A stretch of DNA of 64,000 bases from Aphanomyces cochlioides (lineage: Eukaryota > Oomycota > Saprolegniomycetes > Saprolegniales > Verrucalvaceae): NCBI GenBank assembly GCA_019828595.1, contig JAHQRK010000008.1, positions 744,001 through 808,000 of the forward strand. The letters run 5' to 3'. A program made the position numbers and the translations under genes. This document shows, piece after piece, positions 34,701 to 45,852 of this stretch. Position 1 is the stretch's first letter; each line of letters begins with the position of its first letter. The notes beneath the pieces were generated by a model. That model was not told the origin of the DNA. It searched no databases and was given only the letters and a program-made list of their open reading frames with translations.

Positions 34701-37700
34701 CCATATTCAGACTTACTATACAAGACTTTTCTTGTAAGCTTTACTACTTTATTGCAATCAACATTTACAAAATCTCGAATCTCGTTGTGTCGTGCGAAGC
34801 ACGACGACTCACGGGTTTATTTGATTGATCATGCACTACCAACAGCATGATCAATCAAATAAACCCGTGGTATATGGCTACCATACACCTAAGATCAGGA
34901 TGCACTAAGCTGTGGACATTGTAAATCGACGTGTTAAACGTTTCTCCCTTTTTGTCCGAAAGCCCTACAAGGCTAAGCATGCTTCACATAAATGTCAAAC
35001 GAAAAACTTCATTGTTTATGTGCTGTGTTTGATGAAAACTATATATGTATTGATAAGCTAAGATATGCCGACAAATACCGTTGCCGGTTTGCAACCCGTG
35101 TATAATGACTTAGTTTGAGTATACATCAGGGTTGCAAAACGCTTCAAATGATGCAACTCTCACTGCAACCTTTGTTGCAAATCGAACATGGATCTGCAGC
35201 AAATGTACCAGGGATTTTTGTGGATGGTACAGTGTAAAAAAAGAGAAACAGCCAATCAGAATTCTAGAAATTTGAGATTTACAACTTCGGTTGCAAATGG
35301 CTGGTAAAGTCTTCGTACCTGTCATTTGTGCAACCCCGTGTACAACCCTAGTTTGATTGGCTTCAAATATACGTTATTGACTTGGAGACTTGAGCGTGTG
35401 ATTCCTAAAGCTCAATGCCCAAGGTCGACCGTGGCCATTGTCCATATCGTCAAACCCCAAATGCGATTGTATCGGGTCTAGTGTAGGATGTATAAACAAA
35501 TCAACAATACAAGACTCGTTACATTGACATCGTTCTCTACATGGATTACTATCCTTTGCATAGGGGGCAGTGGCAAAGAAGTTTGGTTATGCTTTCTGCG
35601 ACGACAATCCAGCGTGTATTCTCGTCATAGTGCTAGGCCATATTCAGACTTACTATACAAGACTTTTCTTGTAAGCTTTACTACTTTATTGCAATCAACA
35701 TTTACAAAATCTCGAATCTCGTTGTGTCGTGCGAAGCACGACGACTCACGGGTTTATTTGATTGATCATGCACTACCAACAGCATGATCAATCAAATAAA
35801 CCCGTGGTATATGGCTACCATACACCTAAGATCAGGATGCACTAAGCTGTGGGCATTGTAAATCGACGTGTTAAACGTTTCTCCCTTTTTGTCCGAAAGC
35901 CCTACAAGGCTAAGCATGCTTCACATAAATGTCAAACGAAAAACTTCATTGTTTATGTGCTGTGTTTGATGAAAACTATATATGTATTGATAAGCTAAGA
36001 TATGCCGACAAATACCGTTGCCGGTTTGCAACCCGTGTATAATGACATAGTTTGAGTATACATCAGGGTTGCAAAACGCTTCAAATGATGCAACTCTCAC
36101 TGCAACCTTTGTTGCAAATCGAACATGGATCTGCAGCAAATGTACCAGGGATTTTTGTGGATGGTACAGTGTAAAAAAAGAGAAACAGCCAATCAGAATT
36201 CTAGAAATTTGAGATTTACAACTTCGGTTGCAAATGGCTGGTAAAGTCTTCGTACCTGTCATTTGTGCAACCCCGTGTACAACCCTAGTTTGATTGGCTT
36301 CAAATATACGTTATTGACTTGGAGACTTGAGCGTGTGATTCCTAAAGCTCAATGCCCAAGGTCGACCGTGGCCATTGTCCATATCGTCAAACCCCAAATG
36401 CGATTGTATCGGGTCTAGTGTAGGATGTATAAACAAATCAACAATACAAGACTCGTTACATTGACATCGTTCTCTACATGGATTACTATCCTTTGCATAG
36501 GGGGCAGTGGCAAAGAAGTTTGGTTATGCTTTCTGCGACGACAATCCAGCGTGTATTCTCGTCATAGTGCTAGGCCATATTCAGACTTACTATACAAGAC
36601 TTTTCTTGTAAGCTTTACTACTTTATTGCAATCAACATTTACAAAATCTCGAATCTCGTTGTGTCGTGCGAAGCACGACGACTCACGGGTTTATTTGATT
36701 GATCATGCACTACCAACAGCATGATCAATCAAATAAACCCGTGGTATATGGCTACCATACACCTAAGATCAGGATGCACTAAGCTGTGGACATTGTAAAT
36801 CGACGTGTTAAACGTTTCTCCCTTTTTGTCCGAAAGCCCTACAAGGCTAAGCATGCTTCACATAAATGTCAAACGAAAAACTTCATTGTTTATGTGCTGT
36901 GTTTGATGAAAACTATATATGTATTGATAAGCTAAGATATGCCGACAAATACCGTTGCCGGTTTGCAACCCGTGTATAATGACATAGTTTGAGTATACAT
37001 CAGGGTTGCAAAACGCTTCAAATGATGCAACTCTCACTGCAACCTTTGTTGCAAATCGAACATGGATCTGCAGCAAATGTACCAGGGATTTTTGTGGATG
37101 GTACAGTGTAAAAAAAGAGAAACAGCCAATCAGAATTCTAGAAATTTGAGATTTACAACTTCGGTTGCAAATGGCTGGTAAAGTCTTCGTACCTGTCATT
37201 TGTGCAACCCTGTGTACAACCCTAGTTTGATTGGCTTCAAATATACGTTATTGACTTGGAGACTTGAGCGTGTGATTCCTAAAGCTCAATGCCCAAGGTC
37301 GACCGTGGCCATTGTCCATATCGTCAAACCCCAAATGCGATTGTATCGGGTCTAGTGTAGGATGTATAAACAAATCAACAATACAAGACTCGTTACATTG
37401 ACATCGTTCTCTACATGGATTACTATCCTTTGCATAGGGGGGCAGTGGCAAAGAAGTTTGGTTATGCTTTCTGCGACGACAATCCAGCGTGTATTCTCGT
37501 CATAGTGCTAGGCCATATTCAGACTTACTATACAAGACTTTTCTTGTAAGCTTTACTACTTTATTGCAATCAACATTTACAAAATCTCGAATCTCGTTGT
37601 GTCGTGCGAAGCACGACGACTCACGGGTTTATTTGATTGATCATGCACTACCAACAGCATGATCAATCAAATAAACCCGTGGTATATGGCTACCATACAC

Positions 37701-38119
37701 CTAAGATCAGGATGCACTAAGCTGTGGACATTGTAAATCGACGTGTTAAACGTTTCTCCCTTTTTGTCCGAAAGCCCTACAAGGCTAAGCATGCTTCACA
37801 TAAATGTCAAACGAAAAACTTCATTGTTTATGTGCTGTGTTTGATGAAAACTATATATGTATTGATAAGCTAAGATATGCCGACAAATACCGTTGCCGGT
37901 TTGCAACCCGTGTATAATGACTTAGTTTGAGTATACATCAGGGTTGCAAAACGCTTCAAATGATGCAACTCTCACTGCAACCTTTGTTGCAAATCGAACA
38001 TGGATCTGCAGCAAATGTACCAGGGATTTTTGTGGATGGTACAGTGTAAAAAAAGAGAAACAGCCAATCAGAATTCTAGAAATTTGAGATTTACAACTTC
38101 GGTTGCAAATGGCTGGTAA
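28746..38119. repeat. Tandem array, ten complete copies of a 937/938-bp unit
   Basis: Units start at 28746, 29684, 30622, 31559, 32496, 33433, 34370, 35308, 36245 and 37182, at the word AGTCTTCGTACC. Copies differ by only a few single bases and by a run of five or six Gs in CATAGGGGG(G)CAGTGG. Each unit contains a GTCGTGC-GAA-GCACGAC mini-hairpin, a perfect 25-bp-arm cruciform, and about eight GTTGC/GCAAC words in the next ~300 bp. The open frames in it (67, 71 and 99 codons) change length with the G-run and overlap the hairpins, so I do not call them genes. It could be a satellite or the product of rolling-circle or unequal-exchange amplification. Confidence 0.95.
29165..29245. repeat. Mini-hairpin plus 25-bp cruciform in the array unit (first copy)
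   Basis: GTCGTGC-GAA-GCACGAC (29165-29181) contains the d(GCGAAGC) motif, known as an unusually stable DNA mini-hairpin. Four bases later a perfect 25-bp stem begins, CACGGGTTTATTTGATTGAT and on to 29210, with the 10-nt loop ACTACCAACA (29211-29220) and the returning arm at 29221-29245. The same pair recurs in all ten units. Confidence 0.9.
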
Positions 38120-38173
38120 AGTACATGTATTGTAATGTATTCGAGCAAAATCGCTGAATTAATGAAAATAACA

Positions 38174-40471
38174 AGCATTCTACCAGACTCTACCACCACT
38201 CTACCAAGACTCTACCCTCCGTATAAGTCGTCCGGAAGAGCTTGTACCGAATCAACGGAAGCAATCTTCGGTTGATTGTTGTTGGCATCTCAATACCAAC
38301 CCCACGCAGTCGTCGGTTGAATGTGAAAGTTGTTCTGTTTCAACGACAAGGCTGCTGGTCGAATGCCAACGTTGCTGTCTTTCAACGACAAGGCAGCTCA
38401 ATATCATATAATTCACTTTAAAATATGCCCAACTTTGTCGATATGGACACGATTGAGCCAGAGGTTCAAGCTTTGGCTGATGCTCATGTGGCTCTACTCT
38501 TGCAACGACTCCAGCTACAACCATCCACAGTTATTCGGACCCACACTGGTGATCGCTGCTTGAAAACAAACTCAAAAGCAGCATACAAAAAGCACATTCG
38601 TGGACTGAAGTTTTTTTGCTCTCTTATTGGTTATTGCGAAAGTCTATTACCTCTGCTTGACAAACGTCCGGAACCATTTTGCCCGTCTATGTCACCCACG
38701 TCCATTGCAAACTTTATTGCGTTCAAAAGAAACAAGGCAGGCACACCATTCATACTCATTGGTGAACACACACAATGTCTTGATGTACTTCAAAGACCAG
38801 TTGTATGCCAGGGTGGCTGGACAGACCCTCGAAATGTCGATCAAATGTTATCTGCAGTGACTGTACTTCACACTGCACGCGGACAACGTGGCAACTTTCG
38901 TGAAAAATGCGACAATTGTACTGCTCTCCTCGATTCTGCAACATCATATGGTTGTCGACTTCACAGAGGTACTCCTTTAGATTGGCGAACTGGAAATCCT
39001 AAGCTTAGTTCAATCGTCGAGAACACAGCCAAAGGGAGTATGCAAATGGGTTCTGGCTACGTTGCTACTGGTGATTCATCTTTGTCTCCTTGGGAATTGC
39101 TTGATATTCGTTCGTATTTGCTGGCATCCAACAGTATATCTGATTTACAGCTGTTTACTATGGTGCTACTGTGCTGCAAACTCTTTCTGCGTGGAGATGA
39201 AGTGGTGTCTATCCGCTTTGATGATTTTGTTCCTGACTTGGCTATTGTTTCGTATACTGGTGTTATTGAAGCTTTAGCAGTTAAGATTCAAGGCAAATGC
39301 GATGCTCGTCCAGTCACTCTTATGATGTGGAACGATGATGAAATTTGTGCACTGTGTCCAATTCGCCATTTGTTGCTACACGTATAAAAGAGGTATTCGT
39401 CTTTTCCGGTGATTGTGACGGTCACTATTCTACTGGTGCCTTTCAAGACCGATTTAAATCAGTGTGTGGGAAAGTACTCAATCGTGATGGTCCATTTGGC
39501 ACGCATTCCTGTCGAAAGACAGCTTATCTACTTGCTGTGTGGGGAAGGTGGAGAATAGGGTGATATGATGACCAGCGCCAGACATAAATCACTGTCTTAG
39601 GCAGTAAAGTACAAACGCGGCGCATCGTTCACTCTGAATGTCGCAAAAAGCAACAATCGCAATATTAGCCAAGTTGTCCCGTCCTGGAAGCCAATTGTAT
39701 GTATGGATTTGCAAATGGGGCGAGCAATCAATACAAAGGGCTCCCGTGGATTCAAACCTTTGCATGATCTTGCTTTTGACTTCATCTATGGTGCATGCAA
39801 CTGTTCAATTGGTATGAGCGTGGTACAGTCTCTCCAGATGGTTATGGAATTTCGCAAGCCTAGTACTACTCTCGAGACTATACGTGAATTTTGCTCAGCT
39901 CATATGCCTCCTGATCACAAGGCACAACTCTTTCGAATGCTCGACATGTTTGCTATGGAGGTTCGTTCGAGTGTTGCCCCAGTTGTAGACTCAATTGTGA
40001 GTGGAAATGATGCTAACAGTGAAATTGTGGCAATCGAGGATCAAATTCAAACCGAAATTGAGCAATCCACTACGAAGCGTGAACGTGGTGGTTCGTTTGA
40101 CTTCCCTGGTCGTTTAAGCTTAAAAACGACATCTGATCCTTCCGAAAAGCTCGCAAAGATCATGGAATTCTATCATAGTTTACCATCTGATCGCAACACA
40201 ATGCCCGAAGCTGCTCGAGTTTTTGCTACAACCACTGTGATTCCAGTGGCATTGTGTCTTCGAAATCACTGGAAGGACGATCCAACGGTATTTCTTGACA
40301 AGTGGAGGCCATTTAGCCATGCCAACTTTTCCAAGAAGTGTTGCTCCGGTAAGGATAGCACATGCTCACAGAGGAAATAGTCAACTGAACTCATGTGTTG
40401 AAAGTACCGATAGTTACTGTATATTCAACATCTGGATTATTCCGGATATAAAGTCTACCAAGTCTACCAAA
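38174..40471 (+). mobile_element. Crypton-like tyrosine-recombinase element 1
   Basis: A decayed recombinase gene is bracketed by short repeated words. The left side has CTACCAAGACTCTACC (38201-38216) among several CTACCA repeats from 38180. The right side has CTACCAAGTCTACCAA (about 40456-40471), preceded by a CCGGATAT word. Element 2 at 52393-54743 has the same design with TTCCACCA repeats. There are no TIRs or LTRs, as expected for Cryptons. The exact ends are estimated. It begins about 55 bp after the tandem array. Confidence 0.55.
38425..40380 (+). pseudogene. Crypton-type tyrosine recombinase, decayed (copy 1)
   Basis: MPNFVDMDTIEPEVQALAD begins a recombinase of about 650 residues. An N-terminal DNA-binding part is followed by a GHSPL-like segment, FLRGDEVVSIR with the first catalytic arginine (about 39190), and GTHSCRKTAY with HxxR (about 39505). 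SARHKS (about 39580) and VKYKRG, the probable catalytic tyrosine, come next. The C-terminal part includes DLQMGRAIN and ends in a cysteine-rich PFSHANFSKKCCSGKDSTC. It is broken by a frameshift near 39387, another near 39545, and two TAG codons around the HKS/tyrosine region (about 39560 and 39600). The relative at 52504 supplies the undamaged residues at these points for comparison. Recombinases of this type excise and integrate the element by strand exchange. Confidence 0.8.
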
Positions 40472-40539
40472 CAATAATAGATATATATCTTGTATTATTG
40501 ATTTGATACAAATTTTGGGTGGGTGCTCAATCGAATCAC

Positions 40540-41130
40540 GCCTGCAAATCGATCCACCAATCGCGCCGATTGGCTGAAATTTTCAGAAATGATTTTGATT
40601 GGCTGTTCAATTGGGAATATAGTGTTTGCTCGTTCTTGCCATAAACGATTGCCAACTGTCGACGCTTAATTCTGAGGAAGAAGTAACCGTACAAACAGTG
40701 CATGGCGGTGTTCGTGCTGGCGTGGTGCGATATGGCTGACTCGATGGCGCTCATGTGTCGACAACTCGAAATCAAATGAAGAAATATCATCAATTGATTG
40801 GACAATTTTACCCACTAAAAAAGAATGCACAAATAGCCAATAGGATCGGTTTTGGATCGATTGTGCTGGCTGTGATAAACCATGCCAAAATACGAAATTT
40901 CACTCGAAAGCACAATAATTTGTACATAATATACACACACAACAAAAAACCGACAAATTTCAGACTTATGATTGGACAACCGACACCAAATCTTTCACTG
41001 ATTGGTTGAAAATTCATTCGTATCAGGTGATTGGACGAGGAGGTTGTCGCGGCCGACACATATCGTTAACATTAACATGTACAGCATTTGATTGGCTATA
41101 TTACCTTAGCTCGAATGAATTGGTCGTCGT
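40540..41130. promoter_or_regulatory. Dense cluster of CCAAT/ATTGG boxes
   Basis: About ten ATTGG or CCAAT words in both orientations within 600 bp, for example GATTGGCTGAAA, GATTGGCTGTTC, GCCAATAGGATCGG, TGATTGGACAACC, TGATTGGTTGAAA, TGATTGGACGAGG and TGATTGGCTATAT. Similar boxes occur singly or in twos and threes before the supported genes here. No gene with a recognised product is adjacent; short open frames (MSAIESAISHHAS, minus, from about 40754; MADSMALMCRQLEIK, plus, at about 40731) may be first exons. Confidence 0.4.
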
Positions 41131-41353
41131 GCAAGGATCAATCGTCGCGCAGATTGAGCATTGTCCTTTTAGAAACTTCAATGAATGAAATCAACCAGCT
41201 ATCTTTTGCATTCTGCATGAGACTCTCCATAGCCATATAACATTTAATCATAGCCTATAAAATTTGTGACTCGCCATTACCATATATTGTGTTTCATAGC
41301 GGTCTATAAACGACATGACCAAGCATTGTGACGAATATGACAACTAGTCCTCA

Positions 41354-41939
41354 TTAACTGCATGTTAAGTTAGGGCGATGTGTCGACATCATGACGTAAG
41401 CACCAGCTGGAGAAACGGATGCTTCGATCTTGTAACCATACATTTTGTGCTTGCCAGAAAAGTATCTCTTGACGTCCATGAAGGATCCACCAGGACGGTG
41501 GGCAGGCTGGAACTTGACATCAGTAGCATAAATGGCCTCTGGGAAATTGGTGAATTGCTTTTCCGAGTTTCGGAGCGATGTCATCGTGCATTGTCGAATC
41601 AGCTTCTCAGTCAATATTGGTTCAACGACGTCCATCATTCTCGTAATAAGACGTTCGAACGTTGGTGTCTTGAACTTGAAATCCAACGCATGCTTGTCCC
41701 AGGAGGAGTACTATCTGAGTACCACGAGTAGCATCTTTCCCACTGACTTGATTCTTTCGCCCACAAGTTTCGTGCCATTTTTCGTAAACGTCTTCTTCTA
41801 TGATGCTCCATAGAATGTTGAATTCGGTGTCGGTCAGATTCGTCATAGTCAAAATAGCGTTCGGACGCAGTTCACGATACGAGTCCATGATTGGAGTTCG
41901 AAATGGATTTCCTTGAGCTTCCTCAGAATGCTCTACCAC
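41354..41939 (-). pseudogene. PIF/Harbinger-type transposase fragment
   Basis: Two overlapping minus-strand frames: 41939-41622 (MVEHSEEAQGNPFRTPIMDS, helical DNA-binding-type region) and 41686-41354. The latter has FPEAIYATDVKFQPAHRPGG, with a catalytic aspartate, and KHKMYGYKIEASVSPAGAYV, both typical of oomycete DDE_Tnp_4 proteins. A frameshift near 41690 separates the halves. The end of the DDE core with the glutamate is missing. A dead fragment. Confidence 0.65.
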
Positions 41940-42741
41940 TTAGTTATAGAGAAGGCTGGACTGACGAAGGTTCTGGCGTTCATTCTCGACAATCGTCGTA
42001 AGACTTGACAGGACGTCGTGTGACATCGCAAGCGATACTTGAACAATGGTGGAAAGTATTTATTCGTGCTTTCTGCCATTGTTTTGTTAAGCCTTGGTAG
42101 CCACTAAATCTTTGACTCGTTATTACCACGAGATGCACTGTTATTGCAATGAAGATAACGTTTTTCACCAATGATGGCCTGTTTTGTTTGAACCATTGAT
42201 ATTACTCAATTGAAAGCACTGGTTGGGATGTCATCAGTTTTACTCAAATATAAAGTTTTGAAGAAAAACTGACCTGCCAATCAAAACTGACGCTCATTCG
42301 AGATGACTGTGTTTTTGATAGATGCTTCTCAGGTAGTCTACTGCATGGAAGGGGGTGTGTATTCGAAGCCGCCTAGTTATCAGGCGATATTGTAGCTTGA
42401 CCAAGCTTAATTCCAAGTTTGGCTTCATTGTCCCCTGTTTTTATTGTGAGATTGTGATGTAGGCATGCTCTAAACATGATTCAGCTCTGGTCTAGCGTCA
42501 GCTTTAGATAGCTGTATATAAGGCATGTTGAGTGCACTGACTACGAAATACGATAATGTGTCCAAACACTACCAAGCCAACATTTCATGCGTATATCGAT
42601 AAAAATCTCTTGTGTATGCTCTCCAAAGATATCATTACCCTGCATACCACATACACAAGCTCTTGGATGCATCCAGTAATCGCAATCCTGACGGAAATTT
42701 GTTTCACTTGACGCATGATCACATTCTAGCGTTCTGGACTA
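41940..42741. other. Gene-free stretch
   Basis: No supported gene; short frames only. Confidence 0.4.
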
Positions 42742-43418
42742 CTACACCATTTGCCGGTTTAGTTCGTTTAACTTGCGATATATTTCGTACCATTTGCAAT
42801 ATATTTCGAATCACGTGCAATAAATTTCGTATGACTTGCATTTAATTTCGTGGCCGGCAACGAAAATCGATTTATATTTCGCGTGACGTGCATTATATTT
42901 CATACCTCTTGCATTTAATTTCGTATTTTTTAGCTTATATTTCGTATCACGTGCATTTAAATTCGTAGTAATGCAAAATCTATTGAATGTCCTATTGAGA
43001 TATGAAGTTTCACATGTGTTGAAGTGTTGGCTTGAGCTATGAATTCGCGACGGGCAAGCGCATATGAACTCTGCTGAGCTTGCTTGATGCTCGCATTGAC
43101 TTATATGGCGATTGAAGTGTCCCATCAATTTCTTCTGAGGTCGATAACAATTTTTTGTTAATTTTTCTATGGACTTTTTCTCTTCTCTGCGAATTTAAAT
43201 GCACGTGATACGAAATATAAGCTAAAAATATGAAATTAAATGCAAGAGGAATGAAATATAATGCAAGTCATGTGAAATATAAATCGATTTTCGTCGCTGA
43301 CGACGAAATTAAATGCAAGTCATACGAAATATATTGCACATGATTCGAAATACTAGTATATTGCAAATGGTACGAAATATATCGCAAGTTAAACGAACTA
43401 AACCGGCAAATGGTGTAG
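42742..43418. mobile_element. Palindromic MITE, copy 1 (677 bp)
   Basis: Ends CTACACCATTTGCCGG... and ...CCGGCAAATGGTGTAG are inverted and flanked by TA on both sides. Each arm is about 230 bp and is itself built of repeated TTTCGTA and TTGCATTTAA words; the arms pair almost throughout. The centre (about 42975-43195) is not repeated. Copy 2 at 45152-45828 has the same length and, in every stretch I compared, the same sequence. There is no transposase; a TA-targeting superfamily is likely. Confidence 0.85.
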
Positions 43419-43942
43419 TAGTTCTCATTGACTGCATGTCAAAATAACCAAACTGAGTTAAAGTCTATCACACTGACACAAGTCGTTGCCTTCGGCAATC
43501 GCGTAGCCTGTGCAGAAGCATGTAGTAGAGTTAGAGTTTGAGGCCTCAACTCGAAAGGGTGTCGATTCCATTGTCGACAATGTCTATCAAAATCCTATTC
43601 TTTTCGACCAATCATAAAATTGTCGGATAAAATTGTCGTGTTTCCGGTTTAATCTATGCGTATTGTGGACGGTGTACACACTTTGAGTGAAATGTACCCT
43701 GAAATGGAATACATTAAAATATATCAGCAATACTTTTACCTTGATGTACCTCAATTTAACATACGTTATGGGATCGACTATTACTGTACGACGTAGCTAG
43801 CTGTACACTGTACTCCAGACTGCAATGTTTGGGTGAAATGCGTATCAGGACACATTTAGCTTATGAAACATCAAAATAAATACATTGGAGTTGCAATAGA
43901 GTACATTATGATAAATTGAACATTAAATTGGAATACGCTACG
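43419..43942. other. Downstream flank of the ankyrin gene
   Basis: Non-coding, AT-rich, no feature seen. Confidence 0.4.
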
Positions 43943-44980
43943 TTAACACTGTTGAAGATACACAGCGACTTGATCAAAGCCGTGACGCTGGGCAACGACC
44001 GCGGCGTTCACGACGTTGCTGCGTTCTATTCGAAGCGCAGCGAGAAGTATTCTCGCAGCCTCCAAATGTCCATTCTTCGCCGCACCAAGTAATGCATTGG
44101 CTGTGCAACCTTCAGTCCGATTTGCAATCAAAAATGTCATCACATCAACGTGACCACCCTCAGCAGCCCAATCGAGGGCTAGTTTTGTCGCTGGCTTTCC
44201 TGCTAAAGTAAGAATCTTGACAACTTCCAAATGACCTGCACGACTGGCTTTGTCAACTGCACTAGAGCTGCATGGAGCTCCATGTTCGAGAAGAAATTCA
44301 ACTGTTTCGATGTGGTTGGCAACTGCAGCCGAGTCGAGGGCTCTTTTGGAACAGAATCCGCCACTATTCCACAGGTATTGAACAAGTTCAAGGTGACCAT
44401 TAGCTGCTGCAGCATCGATAGCTCCAGGCGTTGAGCATTCATTGTGGCAGGTTTCGTTCAGGAAACAAACGATGTCTTTGTGGCCACATCCAGCTGCGGT
44501 CTCCAGCGCTGTAGGGGTAAAACCAGGAAATTGTATCTTGTATAGAGCTTTTAGCACGTAGAGTTGGCGATACCACGCCGCCAAGGTTACTGGAATCCAA
44601 GTTGGTGAAGGTCGTTGTGGTCGATTTTCAAGGAGAAACAATACCATGGAAACATCGCCACAAGCTGCAGCAGTCCATAGCAATGCAGGGTGAACATAAG
44701 GTAGAGCCGACATGAGCGAACAGAGGTTCTCGTTGCGATTCATGAAAGGACGAATGATCGAAGAGCAGGAGAAAACAATTTGATGAATCGAGTGCGTCGA
44801 CTGGATAGCGCAAGGCGTGGTAAGTGTAGGATCAACAGCAACATATTGAAGCTGTACAAAGGCCAGGAAGGCATGTGGACATCCACATTGAAAGTGCAGA
44901 ATACGTCGCCAGAGATCACTAGACGTCAAGACAGCGGTCACAGCGCTCGGCATTCTGTTCTGACTTTGTTGAAGTCTCAT
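43943..44980 (-). CDS. Ankyrin-repeat protein
   Basis: A single-exon 345-residue protein. After an N-terminal helical segment with LWRRILHFQCG, which resembles the short F-box-like start of many oomycete ankyrin proteins, about seven repeats follow from residue 105. Each has the pattern AA..GH..VV.FLL. Clear examples are AAAANGHLELVQYLWNSGG, AAVANHIETVEFLLEHGA and AAEGGHVDVMTFLIANR. Ankyrin repeats bind partner proteins; the partner is unknown. ATG 44980 is preceded by CCAAT boxes at 45010-45120 (AACCAATTAAAA, GATTGGATAT, CATTGGAG). The gene sits exactly between two same-family MITEs. Confidence 0.85.
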   Translation of the reverse strand: MRLQQSQNRMPSAVTAVLTSSDLWRRILHFQCGCPHAFLAFVQLQYVAVDPTLTTPCAIQSTHSIHQIVFSCSSIIRPFMNRNENLCSLMSALPYVHPALLWTAAACGDVSMVLFLLENRPQRPSPTWIPVTLAAWYRQLYVLKALYKIQFPGFTPTALETAAGCGHKDIVCFLNETCHNECSTPGAIDAAAANGHLELVQYLWNSGGFCSKRALDSAAVANHIETVEFLLEHGAPCSSSAVDKASRAGHLEVVKILTLAGKPATKLALDWAAEGGHVDVMTFLIANRTEGCTANALLGAAKNGHLEAARILLAALRIERSNVVNAAVVAQRHGFDQVAVYLQQC

Positions 44981-45151
44981 CCTCCAAATGGAGACTTCAG
45001 ATTGGCCTGATCAATTTAACCAATTAAAATTTATAAATTCAAAGCACAATTTTGATTGGATATAATATTATATTTTTAGAAATAATTTACAAAATCTTTT
45101 CAAAATTCTTCAATTTTCATTGGAGTTAAATAAGAATATTTTGTTCAATTA

Positions 45152-45828
45152 CTACACCATTTGCCGGTTTAGTTCGTTTAACTTGCGATATATTTCGTAC
45201 CATTTGCAATATATTTCGAATCACGTGCAATAAATTTCGTATGACTTGCATTTAATTTCGTGGCCGGCAACGAAAATCGATTTATATTTCGCGTGACGTG
45301 CATTATATTTCATACCTCTTGCATTTAATTTCGTATTTTTTAGCTTATATTTCGTATCACGTGCATTTAAATTCGTAGTAATGCAAAATCTATTGAATGT
45401 CCTATTGAGATATGAAGTTTCACATGTGTTGAAGTGTTGGCTTGAGCTATGAATTCGCGACGGGCAAGCGCATATGAACTCTGCTGAGCTTGCTTGATGC
45501 TCGCATTGACTTATATGGCGATTGAAGTGTCCCATCAATTTCTTCTGAGGTCGATAACAATTTTTTGTTAATTTTTCTATGGACTTTTTCTCTTCTCTGC
45601 GAATTTAAATGCACGTGATACGAAATATAAGCTAAAAATATGAAATTAAATGCAAGAGGAATGAAATATAATGCAAGTCATGTGAAATATAAATCGATTT
45701 TCGTCGCTGACGACGAAATTAAATGCAAGTCATACGAAATATATTGCACATGATTCGAAATACTAGTATATTGCAAATGGTACGAAATATATCGCAAGTT
45801 AAACGAACTAAACCGGCAAATGGTGTAG
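45152..45828. mobile_element. Palindromic MITE, copy 2 (677 bp)
   Basis: Same length, orientation and terminal sequences as copy 1, flanked by TA. Its right end lies 24 bp before the ATG at 45853, so it occupies the place of the proximal promoter and 5' leader of the PLAA gene and the distal upstream region of the ankyrin gene. Confidence 0.85.
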
Positions 45829-45852
45829 TAATTGAGATGGTCATTTTGCAAG

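Noticed and set aside
28746..38119. Repeated open frames of 67, 71, 99 and 113 codons in the array as genes
   Set aside because: They overlap each other and the hairpins, change length with a one-base G-run difference, and show no domain or coding bias.
28746..38119. CRISPR array
   Set aside because: The repeat unit is 937 bp with no spacer/repeat structure, and the DNA is eukaryotic (spliced genes).
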